Below, one piece after another: positions 23,091-36,104 of a stretch of DNA of 64,000 nt. The position numbers and the translations under genes are program-made. Under the pieces are notes generated by a model, which worked only from the letters and a program-made list of their open reading frames with translations, was not told the DNA's origin and did not search any database. The first letter of the stretch is position 1. Each line of letters begins with the position of its first letter. The stretch covers positions 930,001 to 994,000 of the forward strand of contig NW_025408671.1 in assembly GCF_020360975.1 (NCBI RefSeq), read 5' to 3'. The DNA is from Hirsutella rhossiliensis (taxonomy: Eukaryota > Ascomycota > Sordariomycetes > Hypocreales > Ophiocordycipitaceae).

Positions 23091-23156
23091 AAAAAAGATA
23101 TAGCCGCCTATTAAATATAAGCGATAGCGTTAATTAACGTATATAGTATATACGAT
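23091..23156 (+). repeat. 66-bp direct repeat, right copy
   Basis: Partner of 22791-22856. No clear short target duplication is visible outside the pair, so a mobile origin is unproven. Confidence 0.65.
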
Positions 23157-23560
23157 AATTATTAAGTATATATAAAGAGTTATATATAGTTTTATCTAAA
23201 ATATTATATAAAGCTTTTACTTATTAAGGTAAGAGTAATAGTATTATTAAGCTTAACCTTAAGTAATATTAAATTTATAATTATAAATATAATCTTAAAA
23301 GCTTTTAAATAAATCTTTTTTCTTTAATTAATATTTTACTTTACCTTTACGCTACTATTATAATAACTCTAAGAAAATAATATATAATTATAAAGAAATA
23401 AGTATTAAGCTTCTTTAAATAATAAGACAGCGGATTTACCGCCCGTTTAAGCGGTTTTAGCTACTAAAGCTAGTAGCTAATTTATTAGAAATCGAGTATA
23501 CGGATAGATAAACGTATCGCCGGGCTCTTCCCTTTAAGTATCTTAAATATACTTACTATA
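23157..23560. other. AT-rich spacer with a perfect 10-bp hairpin; left target site of Gypsy-C1
   Basis: Mostly featureless. At 23457-23480 the perfect arms TTAGCTACTA and TAGTAGCTAA flank the loop AAGC. The last five bases (CTATA, 23556-23560) are the left copy of the Gypsy-C1 target duplication. Before that insertion this stretch was contiguous with 31446 onward, so it is the ancestral 5' flank of the DUF3435 relic. Confidence 0.6.
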
Positions 23561-24044
23561 TATAACGACCGGTGTTATTCCTAAGGGATAAACCTATCGA
23601 GGGGTTTATATTAGTAGATATAATAGGGCGTAGTCTAAGCAATAATAAGTATATTACGTTAGTAATAAGTTAGAGGTTATAGACTATAGACTATAACTAG
23701 GTAATTAAGTAATCGAAATTAAAGATAAGATTATAATAGAGATCGTAATAATTATAATATTAAAAGCTATCGAGCTATCTATCTAAAGGAGTATTCCGTT
23801 CCTTCCTTATATATCTTAAGAGCTTCCTTAGATTACCGAGAGCGCTAGGTAATCCTATTATCTAGGAGCGCTAGAGCGCTAGAGCGATCCTATAATCCTA
23901 GCCGTAGAGCGTTAAAGTGCTAGAGTAACCTATCGCTCTAAACTTAATTAGCCTATTAGTCCGTTTAATATTCCTTACTCCCTACGTTACGTAACCTTAT
24001 AATATATATTAGTCCCCGCGGTTTACTAGACTATAGTTATAATA
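23561..24044 (-). repeat. Gypsy-C1 3' LTR (484 bp)
   Basis: Same length as 30957-31440; the copies differ by transitions. The first ~200 bp are shared with the Gypsy-C3 LTR, while the rest differs. The differing part has several GAGCGCTA motifs in a row (about 23839-23930). Confidence 0.92.
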
Positions 24045-24098
24045 GGATACCTCCCTTTCTTTTAGTCTTATCCCTAAGACCTACTACTTTAGCCGCTA

Positions 24099-24106
24099 TA
24101 TATAAA
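24099..24106 (+). promoter_or_regulatory. TATA-like box upstream of the C1 antisense gene
   Basis: TATATAAA at the equivalent place in Gypsy-C3 (55733-55740), upstream of the antisense start. RIP-type DNA is rich in TATA by nature, so the weight of this site rests on its conservation in the less mutated C3. Confidence 0.4.
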
Positions 24107-24180
24107 TATACCCTTATTATATCGTATATAAGTATATCGTTCCTTATTCTTTTATCCTTTTAGGATATACTACTAATAGT

Positions 24181-24826
24181 ATATTTAGTTATATTTAAAA
24201 ATCCTATTCCTATAATTCCGATAAATTACGTTAACGATCGGAGCTAGTATCCTAGACCGAGATCTATAGTATTAAAATTATACCTTGCTCCTATTATTTT
24301 TAGTTAGGCCTAACTTATAAAGTCGGCGAGCGTTTTAATTAGTATTCTAAATATACCTCCGTAGGCTATTCTTATAATAGTTATAATATAGCGTCCGCTT
24401 ATTCGTTTTATCCCTTTCCTTCCGTATTATTCTTTTTACTAATATTTATTTTTTTTAGTTCGTTATATTATAAATTAATAGTAAAAGATTAATTTAAATA
24501 AACAGAAAGTAAAAGAAGCGTTAAAGGAAGCGATAGCTAGCTTAGCTTAGATTAGGAAATAGAAGCGTTTCCTAAAGGACTAAGGTAATAAGTTATTTTA
24601 GCGGGGTATATAAGCTATTAATAAAGAAGATAGTATAACGCGTTCTTTTTAAGATAAATTAGTTTATTTATCGAATAAGGAAACTATTACTATTAGCGAG
24701 GTTTAATCGTTTAATGCTTTAAACGTATTAAACTAAGATATTATTTTTAGTAACCCGATATTTCTAATTAAGGGTTCGCTTAATAGAACTATTAAAGTAA
24801 AGAGCTATAGTAGGTTAAGTGCTTAA
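24181..24826 (+). pseudogene. antisense Zn(II)2Cys6-type accessory gene of Gypsy-C1
   Basis: The start codon (now ATA) lies 136 nt from the LTR end, as in C2 and C3. Residues 36, 39, 46, 55, 58 and 65 read C, Y, Y, Y, Y, Y with spacing x2, x6, x8, x2, x6. This equals the fungal binuclear zinc cluster once the Tyr codons are seen as RIP products of Cys. After about 24459 the frame changes by one and reads a Lys/Glu-rich helical stretch (KVKEALKEAIASLA) and then SEV, SFNALNVLN and SRLSA before the stop at 24824-24826. The frame change fits a removed intron of about 58 nt ending TTTTTTAG at 24458, whose donor would have been lost to RIP. Many stops make it dead. A DNA-binding regulator is inferred. 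Confidence 0.65.
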
Positions 24827-27800
24827 GTAGTTCCTAGGTATTTTCCTTTAGTCTATATCTCTTTTACTTAATAAGGTATTCTTATTACTAACCTTATTTT
24901 CTTATATCTAGTATTTATTTAGCTTTATATTCCTAATTATTATTAACTTTAATTTTATCCTATAGTTTAGCGTTTTATAGTACTAGTTTTAATAATAAGA
25001 TATAAAATATTGGGTATATCTATATTATTATTATTAGCGAAAGTTCGTAGTTAACTTTTAAAATAGTTTTCTTAACTTTAAACGGTCTAAGTTTCTTAAA
25101 ATCTAATTTATTACTTAGTTATTTTATTTTAATATTTTATCGTATAAGGTAGACTATATCTCCCTCTTAAAAGATTAGTCCTTATAATCTTTTCCGATTA
25201 TAGTAAGTAGATATTCGTTTTCTAATAAATTAAAGTTCTTATTATATTTCTTTATATAATTTTTATAGCTAATCTACTTATAGTATTACTCGTTCCGCTT
25301 ATAGTCCTTATTAAGTAACCTTAAATACTTCTAGGTTATATCTATAATTAGCGTATACTAGTAAGAGCTTAGTTATTTCTATAACTAAGCTATTATAAGC
25401 TAGTTACGCTATTAGTAGCTATTTAACTTAATTGTTTTATTTATAGCTAATATAGTATTATAAATATTATTTAAGCGTTTAGTTAAGTCGTTTTATTTAT
25501 CTATCTATTTATAGGTAATAAGCTATACTAAGCTTATATTTCGTCCTTAATTATACTATAAGAGTTTACTAAAACTTAGCTATAAATATACTTCCTTTAT
25601 TAAAGATAATCTTATTTAGTAGTTTATAATTACTAATAATAGTTTATAGGAATATATATACTAGCTCTTTTATATTACTTACTTCTTTATATAGTAAGAA
25701 GTACCTATACTTCGTTAGTCTATTAATAATAATAAATATACTATCGTACTTAACGTTAATTATAGGTTCTTTTAATAGTAATAGCTTTATAATATAGTTA
25801 AAAGCTATTAAATCCTATGGTTTTTCTAGTACTAGTAGCGGTTATAATTCTCTATATAGTTTATATCGTTTAGCTTTACTTTATATATAAAGTTTATATT
25901 CTTTAATAACTTATTATACTACTTCTTTAAGCTATAAGAAGTTATATTATCGTTTAATCCGTTCTATTATTCTTTAGATTCCTTAGTATCTATATATTAA
26001 ATATTTATATATATGTTATATAACTTTATCTTATAATTTTAATAGTATCTAGATTTTATTTTTATATATTAGAACTTCTAAATATTCTATATTATATCCG
26101 TTTAGTACTTTATATTTATTTATCTATTTTAGGATCTTTTAATATATTAAGTCGTTAGGTTATACTTTAAATATTATATTTAGCTATCGTTACTAGTAGT
26201 TCCTATTTTTATTAATTTCTAGGAGCTATCCTTTCGCTATAAGTGCTTTTATATTATAGTTACTTTATCGACTAAGGGTATTAGCTCGACCGTTTTCTAT
26301 TCCTTTTCTATAGATTATTTTATAGTCGAATTCTAATAAGTATTCGGCCTATTAGATCTATCGTCTATTTAACTATTATATTATTATAAAATATAAGATA
26401 TTCTTATAATTTATATAGACCTTAACTTTATATTTACTTTTAAGAAAGTAGTATCGAAATTCCTTAAAAGCTTAAATAATTATAAGGAATTCTTTATTAT
26501 AAATAAGGTAATTAAGTTCTATACTATATAGCTTTTTTAAGTAGAATATAATTAGTTATAGTCTTCTTTTATTATCTTTCTATTTAATTTATACTCTTAA
26601 AGTAAAGTCTAATATATTAGTTTTAAGTTCGATTTATTATTTTAGATTAAAGGTAGTTAAGACTAGTTCTTATATAATTATAGTTTTAATATATTCGAAA
26701 GCTTCGTTAGCTTTATCATCCTATATAAATTCTTTTTCCTTCTTTATTAAGTTATATAATAGTACTATAATCTTTTCGAAATCTCTAATAAATCGTCGGT
26801 AGTAATTTATAAATCCTAGGAAACTTTATATATCCTTAATATTCTTTAGTATTAGCTATTCTTTAACTAAGTCGATCTTATCTTATTATATTTATATCTC
26901 TCTTAGTAAGATCGTATATCTAAGGAAGTCTACTTCTTATATATAGAACTTACTTTTCTTTAGTTTAACTAGTAACTTTATATTCTAAAGTACGCGGAGT
27001 ACCTTATAAACGTATTTCTTATATTCTTCTAAGGTATCTAAGAAGATTAAGATATTATCTAGGTATACCACTATAAAGATATCTAAGTATTCGTATAGGA
27101 TATTATTAATTATCTATTAAAAGGTAGCTAGTATATTTATAAGTCTAAATAGTATTACTAGATATTTAAATAGTCCGAATTTCGTTTTAAAGGCTATTAT
27201 CTATTTATATCCCTTTTTTATATATATTAAGTTATAGGCGCCTTTAAGGTCGAGGGCTATAAACTATTTTTTACTATATAGTCGATCTTATAGTTCTAAT
27301 ATAAGCGGTAATAGTATTCGGTCCTTTATTATAATATCGTTTAAGCGTCTATAGTTAATAACTAGTTATAGCTTACTATTTTTCTTTAAAATAAATATAA
27401 CTAGGTAGCTTACTTTAGATATTAACGTTTATATATATCCCTTTTATAGATTCTCGTTAAGGTAGTCGCGTAGCGTTTATAGTTACTTTTCGTTTAAGTT
27501 ATAGATTTTATAAAACGTTAGCGTTATTTTATCCTTAAGATAAATTTTATAGTCCTATTAGCTATATTTAGGTAACCTTATCTTAAGTTCTTCCTTAAAG
27601 AGTTTATTATATTTTCGGTATTCTTATAGGATATTCTTTATTTTATTTTATAGGCTTTATATTTTCTTTTAAGAGCTAGTTTCTCTTAACTTAAGCTCTT
27701 TATTAATTTATTTAAGGTCTTTCCTTAAGGTAGTAATAACTCTTTAAATCTTTATATTATATCCTTTATTCTATTTATATCGGATACTAGGTTATATAGC

Positions 27801-30800
27801 CGTATTAGTTAGTATATAAGTCTTATTAGTCGATTTTATTATATCTATTAGTTCGGTTACTATTTTTATTTATATTGCTAAAGCCTATAATAATTTACTT
27901 AAATAGTTATCCCTTTTATCTTATTTAGTAGCTAAATTATTATAAAATTTTACTTTCTCTTAAATCTACTAGTCTTAGAAACTTATATCCTTATTTTAAT
28001 ATAGCTAGCTAGTTTTCTAGTTAATTAGTAGGTTGCTCTCTTATAGCTATAGAAGCCTTAATATAAGGTTATATTCTTTAATATCTATAATATCGAAGTT
28101 AATTTATTTATTATAGCCTTAGATATTAATATCGAGGTAATTAATCTCTATATTAATAATTCCGTTATTATAGTTAAAGGCCTCTCCTTTAATATCTATA
28201 AGTTTATATAGATCTTTCTTATATCTCTATATAAGTTAGTAACGATTAATAACTTTAAGTAAAATATAATTGCTTATCGCGCTATAATCTAAAAGTATAT
28301 ATATATAATATCCTACGATTTAGATATTTAATACTATTTAGTTACTATAGCTTACCGTTACTATATATAAGGTCCTTAGATCTTATTATATCGTGCTAGT
28401 TTATAGCCCTTTTATAAATAGCGTACCTTATTTTTTACTTAGTCCTTATTTGTTTTATTTAGGTATTCTTTTTTAATTTATTATTAATATCGTTTCTTTA
28501 TATTTTTATCGTATAGTATTATATTAAGGCTTAAGAGACTAATTTCTTATAGCTAATTAAAGATTTCTTATTTCTTAACGCTATATCGTTTATATTATAC
28601 TACTTCGTAGTTAATTATATACTATACTTTATAATTTTATTTATTTTTATATTAAAGGTTAAGTTTTCGTTTAGCGTCTTTTTATTTTTCGCGTAGTATT
28701 TCTATATTAATTTTTCCTTAGTTAAATATAACTTATAGCCTTTATACGTATTACTAATAATATTTTAGTATACTATTATATTATTTATACTATACTTATA
28801 CTTTTTTATATTTATAAATTCTATAGTTTAAGTATATATATTTATTATAATCTTCTTTATTATATTTAACTTATTACGTAAGTCTTTAAAAGATTAATAG
28901 TTCGGATACCTTAAAGTAAGTAGTATTATACTATTCCTTTATTTTAGCGTGTTTATAGATTTTATATATCTCTAAAAGATATCTTATTAATAAACCGTAA
29001 TTATCATAGTATTTAAGTAGCGTACTATAATTAGGTTTTAATAATATAACTTAATCGTTTAGGTAGCGTTAATCGATTTTCTAGTAGTCTAGTTCTATAC
29101 TTAGGTAGGGTTTCGAAAGTACTTATCCCTTAAACTTAACTAAGAAGGTATTATATTATACCTTTATTTAAAAGTATATTATATAATCTAAGTAAACGTA
29201 TAATATCTATAAAATATACTTATAGTACTTATAAGTAAGTAGTATTTATAGATCGTCTTTAAATTCTCCTTATAGTTACTATTCTCGTTATAGAGCTATA
29301 AAGGTATTAACTATAGTAATAGCTATAGCGTAGTCTCCTCTATATAGTACTAGTTAATATCGAATTAATATAGCTTATTAGTTTTCTATAAGAATTTAAG
29401 GTATTTATTAGGTTCTAATTTTAAGTATTTCTTTAAATTCTTTAAAGTATAGAGTATATTCTCTAAATATAGCTTTTTCCCTTAGTAGCGAGGGTAGTAA
29501 TATAAGTTCGTTCTTATCTTCTATTTCTCTAGGTATTTCTTATTCTTTAGAGCTTATATCGTTAATACTTTATTATTCCTCTTTAGGTTATTATCTAAGT
29601 TTTATAAGTATAAAAGCTATATTTATATCTTCTTTATTATATTACTTATAAACTGCCTATTATTATTATTAATATTTATTTTATATATCTTCCTAGAATC
29701 GTTTATAGTTCTTCCTAATCTAGTTTTAAGAGACTCCTTTAAGATAAGGGTATTTTAGTTCTACGAATTTAACTTATTTCTATATTTTAAGATCCCTTTA
29801 TTATATTATTATAAGAGTCTTCTTTAATAGCTTTAAGAACTATCTAGTACTATTCTTATTACTTAGGTATACTATATATTCGTTATTATAGTATATAGTC
29901 TAACTAAGGAGTTTATACTTTAGTTCCTATCTATTAATAGCGTTTAAGTATTTCTTACCTTTTAGGGCTAGTACCTAGTAAGTTTTCTTCTCCTTATAAG
30001 GTTATCTATATTCCTTAGAGTAATATCTAAGTTTCCTATAGTTAAAATACTTTCCTTTACCTTTCTATATTATACTTAAATTTATTAGTCTAAGATTTAT
30101 TATATATACCTAGGCTATTTATATTTCGCGCTTTTTCTTATAGTTAGCGCGTCGGCTAAAGTTATTTTTATAAGAAGGGTTTTAGTTTCCTCTTCCTTAT
30201 TTCTTTTCTTAGCGTTACGTATACTATCTATCGTCGATTCGTACTACTATAGTAATATAGTCCGAGAGGGTATTAGGTTAATTTTCCTTATAGAGCTCGT
30301 TCTTAACTTCTTCTTTAAGCCCGTCGTAGAATCGTAATATAAGGGGTTTATTATCCTAATTAAGCTTTAAGGTAACTTAACGGAACTTTATAGTATAATC
30401 CGATACTAAGATCCTTTATTAAAGTTCTTAAAGTTTTTATTTAGCTTCTTATTCCTTATTAGTTATTCTAAATACCTTTATAATAGCTTCTTTAAATCCT
30501 TAGAAACTAGTAAAGACTTTATCTATCTCGTTATCTTATTATACTAGTTAGTTATTAAGAAAATCCCTTATAATAAGTCTAAACTAAGTAAGTACCGTTT
30601 TTAATAAATAATTTCCTATATAGAGTACCTTTTCGACTAGGTCTAAGAGTTTAGTAAGGTAAAACTAGTAGTAGGCTATAAGTTAAGTAAGAAAGTCTTA
30701 AAGTATACTATAAGTACCGTTAAATAGTCCTAGCTATTTTAGTTTAACTACTTCTCTAAGGTCCCTAACTTATTTATTACCTCCTCTATTCTTAAGTAAT

Positions 30801-30835
30801 TATACCTTATATCGAAGGGTAATAATCTCGCGTAT
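24815..30835 (-). pseudogene. Gypsy-C1 gag-pol, one long frame destroyed by RIP
   Basis: From the former start (CAT now TAT at 30833-30835) to the pol stop (24815-24817) is 6021 nt, identical to C3. The RT core reads FIVVYLDNILIFL at about 27040-27080. RNase H and integrase lie further left and the chromodomain-like end lies just before the stop. The zinc knuckle is near 30040. Stops are TAA or TAG at former Gln or Trp codons. This copy shows no sign of frameshifts, only substitutions. Confidence 0.85.
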
Positions 30836-30956
30836 TATATCCTAAGGCGATATAGTAGCTTTAAAGTTAGTTAATCTAGCTTACTATATAGGTATATTAA
30901 TAGTTATAGTATTACTTAAAGTAATACGGTATTATACTAAATAAAAGCTTTTAATA

Positions 30957-31440
30957 TATAACGACCAGTATTATTTTTAAGGGATAAACCTATCGAGGGG
31001 TTTATATTAGTAGATATAATAGGGCGTAGTCTAAGTAATAATAAGTATATTACGTTAGTAATAAGTTAAAGGTTATAGACTATAAACTATAACTAAGTAA
31101 TTAAGTAATCGGAATTAAAGATAAGATTATAATAAAGATCGTAATAATTATAATATTAAAAGCTATTAAGCTATCTATTTAAAGGAGTATTTTATTCTTT
31201 CCTTATATATCTTAAGAGCTTCCTTAGATCGCCGAGAGCGCTAGGTAATCCCGTCGTTTAAGAGCGCTAGAGCGCTAGAGCGATCCTACGATCCTAGCTA
31301 TAGAGCGTTAGAGCGCTAAAGTAACCTATCGCTCTAAACTTAATTAGCCCGTCGGTCCGTTTAATATTCCTTGCTCCCTACGTTATATAACCTCGTAATA
31401 TATATTAGTCCCTACGGTTCGCTAGACCGTGGTCGTAATA
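30957..31440 (-). repeat. Gypsy-C1 5' LTR (484 bp)
   Basis: Right-hand LTR, the 5' one for the minus-strand element. It ends GGTCGTAATA at 31440 and is followed by the target duplication CTATA (31441-31445). Confidence 0.92.
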
Positions 31441-31742
31441 CTATATAGCCTATATTCCTCCCTGCCTAATTAATCTAGCTTATAGAGGGACCTTAGAACG
31501 CCTCCGCGGCCCGCTTAAGCTATATACTTTTCCGGTACCTCTTTCTAGCTTTATAATAAAGGATCTATAAACCGCCTAGGTTAGCGGCGTTATATAGGTT
31601 ATACTTTAAAAGCGCTTACTCCGCCTTAACTTTTTATTAATATCTTACCTCTTTTATAACTATAACTTATTATAGAAACGTTTAACCTTTTACTAGCTTA
31701 TAGTAAGTATCCCTACTAACTTACGATCTATTATTAACTATA

Positions 31743-34202
31743 ATGCGCTAAGTATACTATTCCGCTATCGCTTATAACCTAGACGCGTCTTACTCCCCTA
31801 AGAACGATATCGATAATAGTAGTCTTTTTAATAAAGTTAAGCCACTTTACTTAGATATATATATAGAGGTAATAGATATAGAGGACTTAAACTTTAATAA
31901 CGTAGATAGATTCGTCGACGCTAACGTTAAAGACTAAGTCTAGCTCTTTAAAGGCAACGTTTATTTACCTAAGTATTATTAGGAAGCTATTAAGAAATTT
32001 AATAAGACTATCTATAAATATTAAGACTATAGTTATAGTAGTTTATTACTCCTCGATACTTATAAAGTATAATAGCGCTAGTATATTACTAACTATATTA
32101 TATCCCTTATAACCCTAGCCTTTAATATATAATATTCCGACCCTTAGATACTACGAGGTGCTAGGCTATAACTCTTAAAAACGGTTAGAGTCTCTCTCTA
32201 AGTCTAGCTCCCTATAGCTCTTATATAACTTTTTTAACTAAACCCTTAACTAAAAGGTCGGTAAGGATAGTAGGAAAAGGCAAGGAATAAAGAAAAGTAG
32301 CTTTTTAAGTATATACTAGAAAGTATTCTAACTTATCTTTAAGAGAGCTATAAGAGATAAGCTCGATTTAAAACTAAATCGGCGTATATATAAGGTATAG
32401 CCTAATCCCTCTAAATAATAAGTTAAAAAGGTAACTATATAAGTTCTCTAAGACCTTTCTAAAAAATATAAGTTAAGCGACTAAAAGCGAGCGAATCGAT
32501 ATATAATAATTAAAGATCTTAAGGAGTAAATCGAAACGATAATTAGTATAATAAAAAAATTGTTTAGGCTTAGGGAACTTTAAATCCTTGCTATTCTATT
32601 TCTCCTTCTTCTTATACCTACTAAGGCTCGTCTTATATCTATCTTACGCCTCCGGTTTAGAGATATCTAGCTCGCGCTAGTAAAAGACCTAGAAGGTAGG
32701 CCGTATAATATTTTAATTCGCTTTACCTTAGCCTTTATAAAGATATACCTCGGTGTTAAAGATATATAAGGACGCTACCTAGTATTCCTTTTACTTAATA
32801 GATATAGCGTTAACGCGAATCTAAGAAAACCTTCCCTTTCTTAAAGACCTTAGCCGACCCTTCCTTACTACTTAATCCTTATATCTTCCTACTAAGCGTT
32901 CTTTTCCGCTATTACGCGTTCTAAGTAATAAGCCTTAATTTACCTATATAGCTAGCTAATCTTAATATCTACCCTAAGGAGCAGGAGCTACCTTTACTAT
33001 TAAAAGACGACCTTAAAGATATATATATATTTCGACGGGCTATTAAGATATTTACCGGTTATAAGCTATCCTAGGATAAGCCTCTTTCCTACTAGATAAT
33101 TATATAGTAGATTAAAAGGATTAGCGAAATTTTAGGGTTAGAATACCTTACTATCCCCTATAACTTACGTTATAATACCGCTAATAAGTTCGATCGAAGT
33201 AGTTCGTTAAGTCCTTTAATTATAATAACCTTATTACTTACTTTAGCTTTAGCCGATATTAGCGAGTCGTTATAAAATCTTACTCTAGATCACGTAAATT
33301 CGAATCCCTTTTAGAAGTACTACGTAGGACGAGAGGTTTACGTAGATACTTAGGGTATTCTCCGGCGATAAAAACCTTAGTAGGCGCTAATAAGGCAAGC
33401 CTATAGCGTCGGTAACTCTATTAGTAAGCGAAGACCTATAGATCTTATAGCTAAATAAGTAGTATCTATATCTATTAATCCTATTATTAAGCGACTAGAG
33501 AAAGATATTTAGCATTTTCGCTATAACTTAAAGAAGTATATAGAACTCCGCCGTTAACTAAGGAACGAGAAGTAAAGGTTAAAGAGAGTACTTAAGTAGA
33601 AGCTTCGAGATAAATAGACTACTAGATAGGTAGTAGACGATATTAAGGGGCAATTATAAGGTACTAGTTTTACTAAATAAGCGGCTATAAATACTCTTAT
33701 TTATCCTTAACGACCGGCTTAAAAGCGATTAGTTAAGGCCCTCGCTACTCTACTTAGTAATAGGCTTAAAGGTTAATATTAACGGAGAGATAATACTATC
33801 GCCGCTATAGTAGCTTATTATATAGTCGAGGAAGGGTAGACTATCCGCTATACTTAAGCGGTAGTTAACTTAACTATGCCTACTCCTATAAACGAACCGC
33901 CTATTAATAGCCCTTAATATATAGCTCTAATATCTACCTTTATTAAAATAGTTAAGGATAGGCCTCGAAGATACTTTATTTATATTAGTAAGGCCCTTAA
34001 TTTAGTATCCGATAATAGGGCTATAGAGGTTCTTATTCGCGAGTTTTATACTCCTAGAGACCTATTTAAGTACTTTCGATATAAGCACTTATTAAATTTA
34101 TATAAGGGCAATAAGATTAAGTATTCGATTTATAATTTACCGCTAGACTATATAGAGTACCTATAGAACTATACTTTATAAATATATAGAATAGTATCCT
34201 AA
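31743..34202 (+). pseudogene. DUF3435 tyrosine recombinase relic (Starship-captain/Crypton type)
   Basis: An 820-codon frame runs from ATG 31743 to the stop 34200-34202 with no net frameshift, interrupted by many RIP stops. The middle reads PYNLRYNTANKFDRS (about residues 472-487, a candidate for the catalytic Arg box). It continues with LDHVNSNPF (His at residue 517), KYYVGREVYVDT (candidate nucleophile Tyr near 526-527) and ISKRRPIDL. The C-terminus reads RPRRYFIYISKALNL, FYTPRDLFKYFRYKHL and LDYIEYL, which fits the zinc-finger-like tail of DUF3435 proteins with Cys and His changed to Tyr. Such proteins move giant fungal Starship elements or smaller Cryptons. The gene begins 297 bp right of the Gypsy-C1 insertion. 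This copy is inactive. Confidence 0.75.
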
Positions 34203-35302
34203 GCTATACCTTCTAGTCGTACTAAATTATTAGCCTATAGATTAATAATTTAGAAATATTACTTAGTATCTCTATATTTAGCCTATATCGCGTAAAATCT
34301 CTATATAGCTTAAGTATAATTACCTTATTCTTACCTAGACTTCTTTACTTAGGAGTATATTCTTTTTCTTTAGTATAAGCTAAGGAGAAATTACGCCCCT
34401 TAAGCTTCGTCCCTTAGTTAACGTTTACTTTCGCTTAGTAGTTATAAAAGAACTTTTTTTCGGTGTTTTTAATCGCTCTTATAAGGAATATCGTAGTACT
34501 AAGCTATTTATAAGGAGGGCTACTTAAAGGATTATTATAAAGCTATATATTAAGGACCTATAGTAATACCTTATATATAGGGTTAATTTAGTACTTATAT
34601 AAGTTACTTAAGGGTCCCTTTAACTACTATATAAATAGGGCATTTAGGCCGTACCTTTCTAGCTAGATTATATATCTTTATAATAACTTATATAGCTCTT
34701 ACTTCTTTTAATATATATTAGTATAGTAGTCCTTTAATAGTTACTATATCTTTCTCCTAAGCGGCCGTTAAGCTATAAAAAAACAAGGCCTAGATAAAAG
34801 ACGCGTATAATTAAACGGCCTTTATAATAAAGCAACTATTAAGGATAACTATAGTATAGTATCGTATTAACTCTTATCCTAAATCTTATAGAACGTAGCT
34901 ACCTTATAGTATAGTATAGAGTTAAGAGTATAATATACTTAGCTATTTATACTAGGCTAGCTTAGTTTAACTTTTATTAATATAGTATTTACTTATAAAG
35001 TAATATACTACTTATAGTAAAGTAGTTATAAAGTAGTTTTATTAGCTATTATCCTTCCCTTATAACTTAGGGCTACTCCTTTATACTTAAGGGGATAGGA
35101 TATCGTAGTGCTTTTAAGACTTAGTTAAGGCTCGCTATTATCTTATCCTCTCCTAGTAAGCTAGCGAGCAGCTAATCTATCTTAAAGAGCTAGTAGCGAG
35201 GACCCTCCTAAAGCTTTACGATATACGCTCCTTAGATATATCCCTATAGCGCGGAAGATTAATTATAAACTATCCTTTAAATTTATAATTTATTATATTT
35301 CC
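34203..35302. other. downstream of DUF3435 relic, nothing recognised
   Basis: RIP-type DNA with no identifiable coding text on either strand. If the DUF3435 gene headed a mobile element, this would be inside it. I see no cargo gene that can be named. Confidence 0.4.
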
Positions 35303-35399
35303 CTAAGTACTACCTAAGCTACCCTAAGCTACCCTAAGCTACCTAAGCTGCCTAAGCTACCTAAGCACCGCCTAAGCTAGTCCTAAGCTACCTTAAGTT
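35303..35399 (+). repeat. short tandem repeat of a CCTAAGCTA unit
   Basis: About nine imperfect units of 8 to 11 bp, such as CCTAAGCTAC and CCCTAAGCTA, follow one another. It contains CCCTAA, which is also the ascomycete telomere unit, but the intervening GCTA shows that it is not a telomere array. Confidence 0.7.
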
Positions 35400-36104
35400 A
35401 CTTACTTTAGTATATAAAGTATCGACTAAGCTATTTATAGACTAGTTTTCTACTAACTTTAGGATACTAATATCTATATTTAATAAGTAGTTAAACGAAT
35501 ATTATTAAGCCGCTATACTTTTTCGCTATTATAATACTTACGATATCCTAGCTTATACGCCTCGCTAAGCTACTATAGTATATTAAATCTATCGGAATCT
35601 AGTATACCGGTCTATGCGTTAAAGTTTTCGATACTATACGAAATATATCTTTTTTAGTTTAAATACTATTACTATTAGCTATTACTTTAATACGGAGTCT
35701 TAAGTATATCGCCTAAAGTATTAAAGACTACTATATAAGTTTTACTAGCCCTTTTATAATCTATATATACTTAGCTCCTAAGCTCTCTAAACTCTTTAAA
35801 TAATATAAATCGTAAGTTTACTTTAAGATATAAAATATAAGATTATATATTAAGGAGAAAACTACTATTAAGTATATCTCTGGGCTTTAACCGTATAGTA
35901 CTTATATTTTAGCGAAGGTTTCTATACTTATCTCTTATACCGCGTTAGCTACTAACTTACTTTTTTCCGTCTTATAAGCCCTTACGGCTATCGATATATA
36001 GCGTCTAATAAAGCTTAGAGATATATACTTAACTAATTATATATATAGTCTAAGGTTAATAATACTCTAAGCTCTAGCTCTTATTAGTTAGAATTACTCT
36101 TACT
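35400..36104. other. RIP-degraded, unassigned
   Basis: Sequence between the tandem repeat and the coding relic at 36105. Plus-strand text is partly protein-like, but I could not follow one frame through it. It may hold the 5' part of the neighbouring relic. Confidence 0.3.

Larger units (their letters stand above)
23561..31440 (-). mobile_element. Gypsy-C1: complete chromodomain-type LTR retrotransposon with an antisense gene, RIP-mutated
   Basis: A 7880-bp element with two 484-bp LTRs and the 5-bp target duplication CTATA at 23556-23560 and 31441-31445. LTR ends now read TATAAC and CGTAATA (originally TG...CA). Sense gag-pol is on the minus strand, so the 5' LTR is the right one. An antisense gene relic sits between the pol stop and the left LTR. 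It is heavily RIP-mutated but structurally undamaged: gag-pol has exactly the same length as in Gypsy-C3. Confidence 0.92.

Noticed and set aside
35303..35399. possible internal telomere repeat
   Set aside because: CCCTAA occurs, but each unit has extra GCTA bases and irregular length, so it is not a telomeric array.
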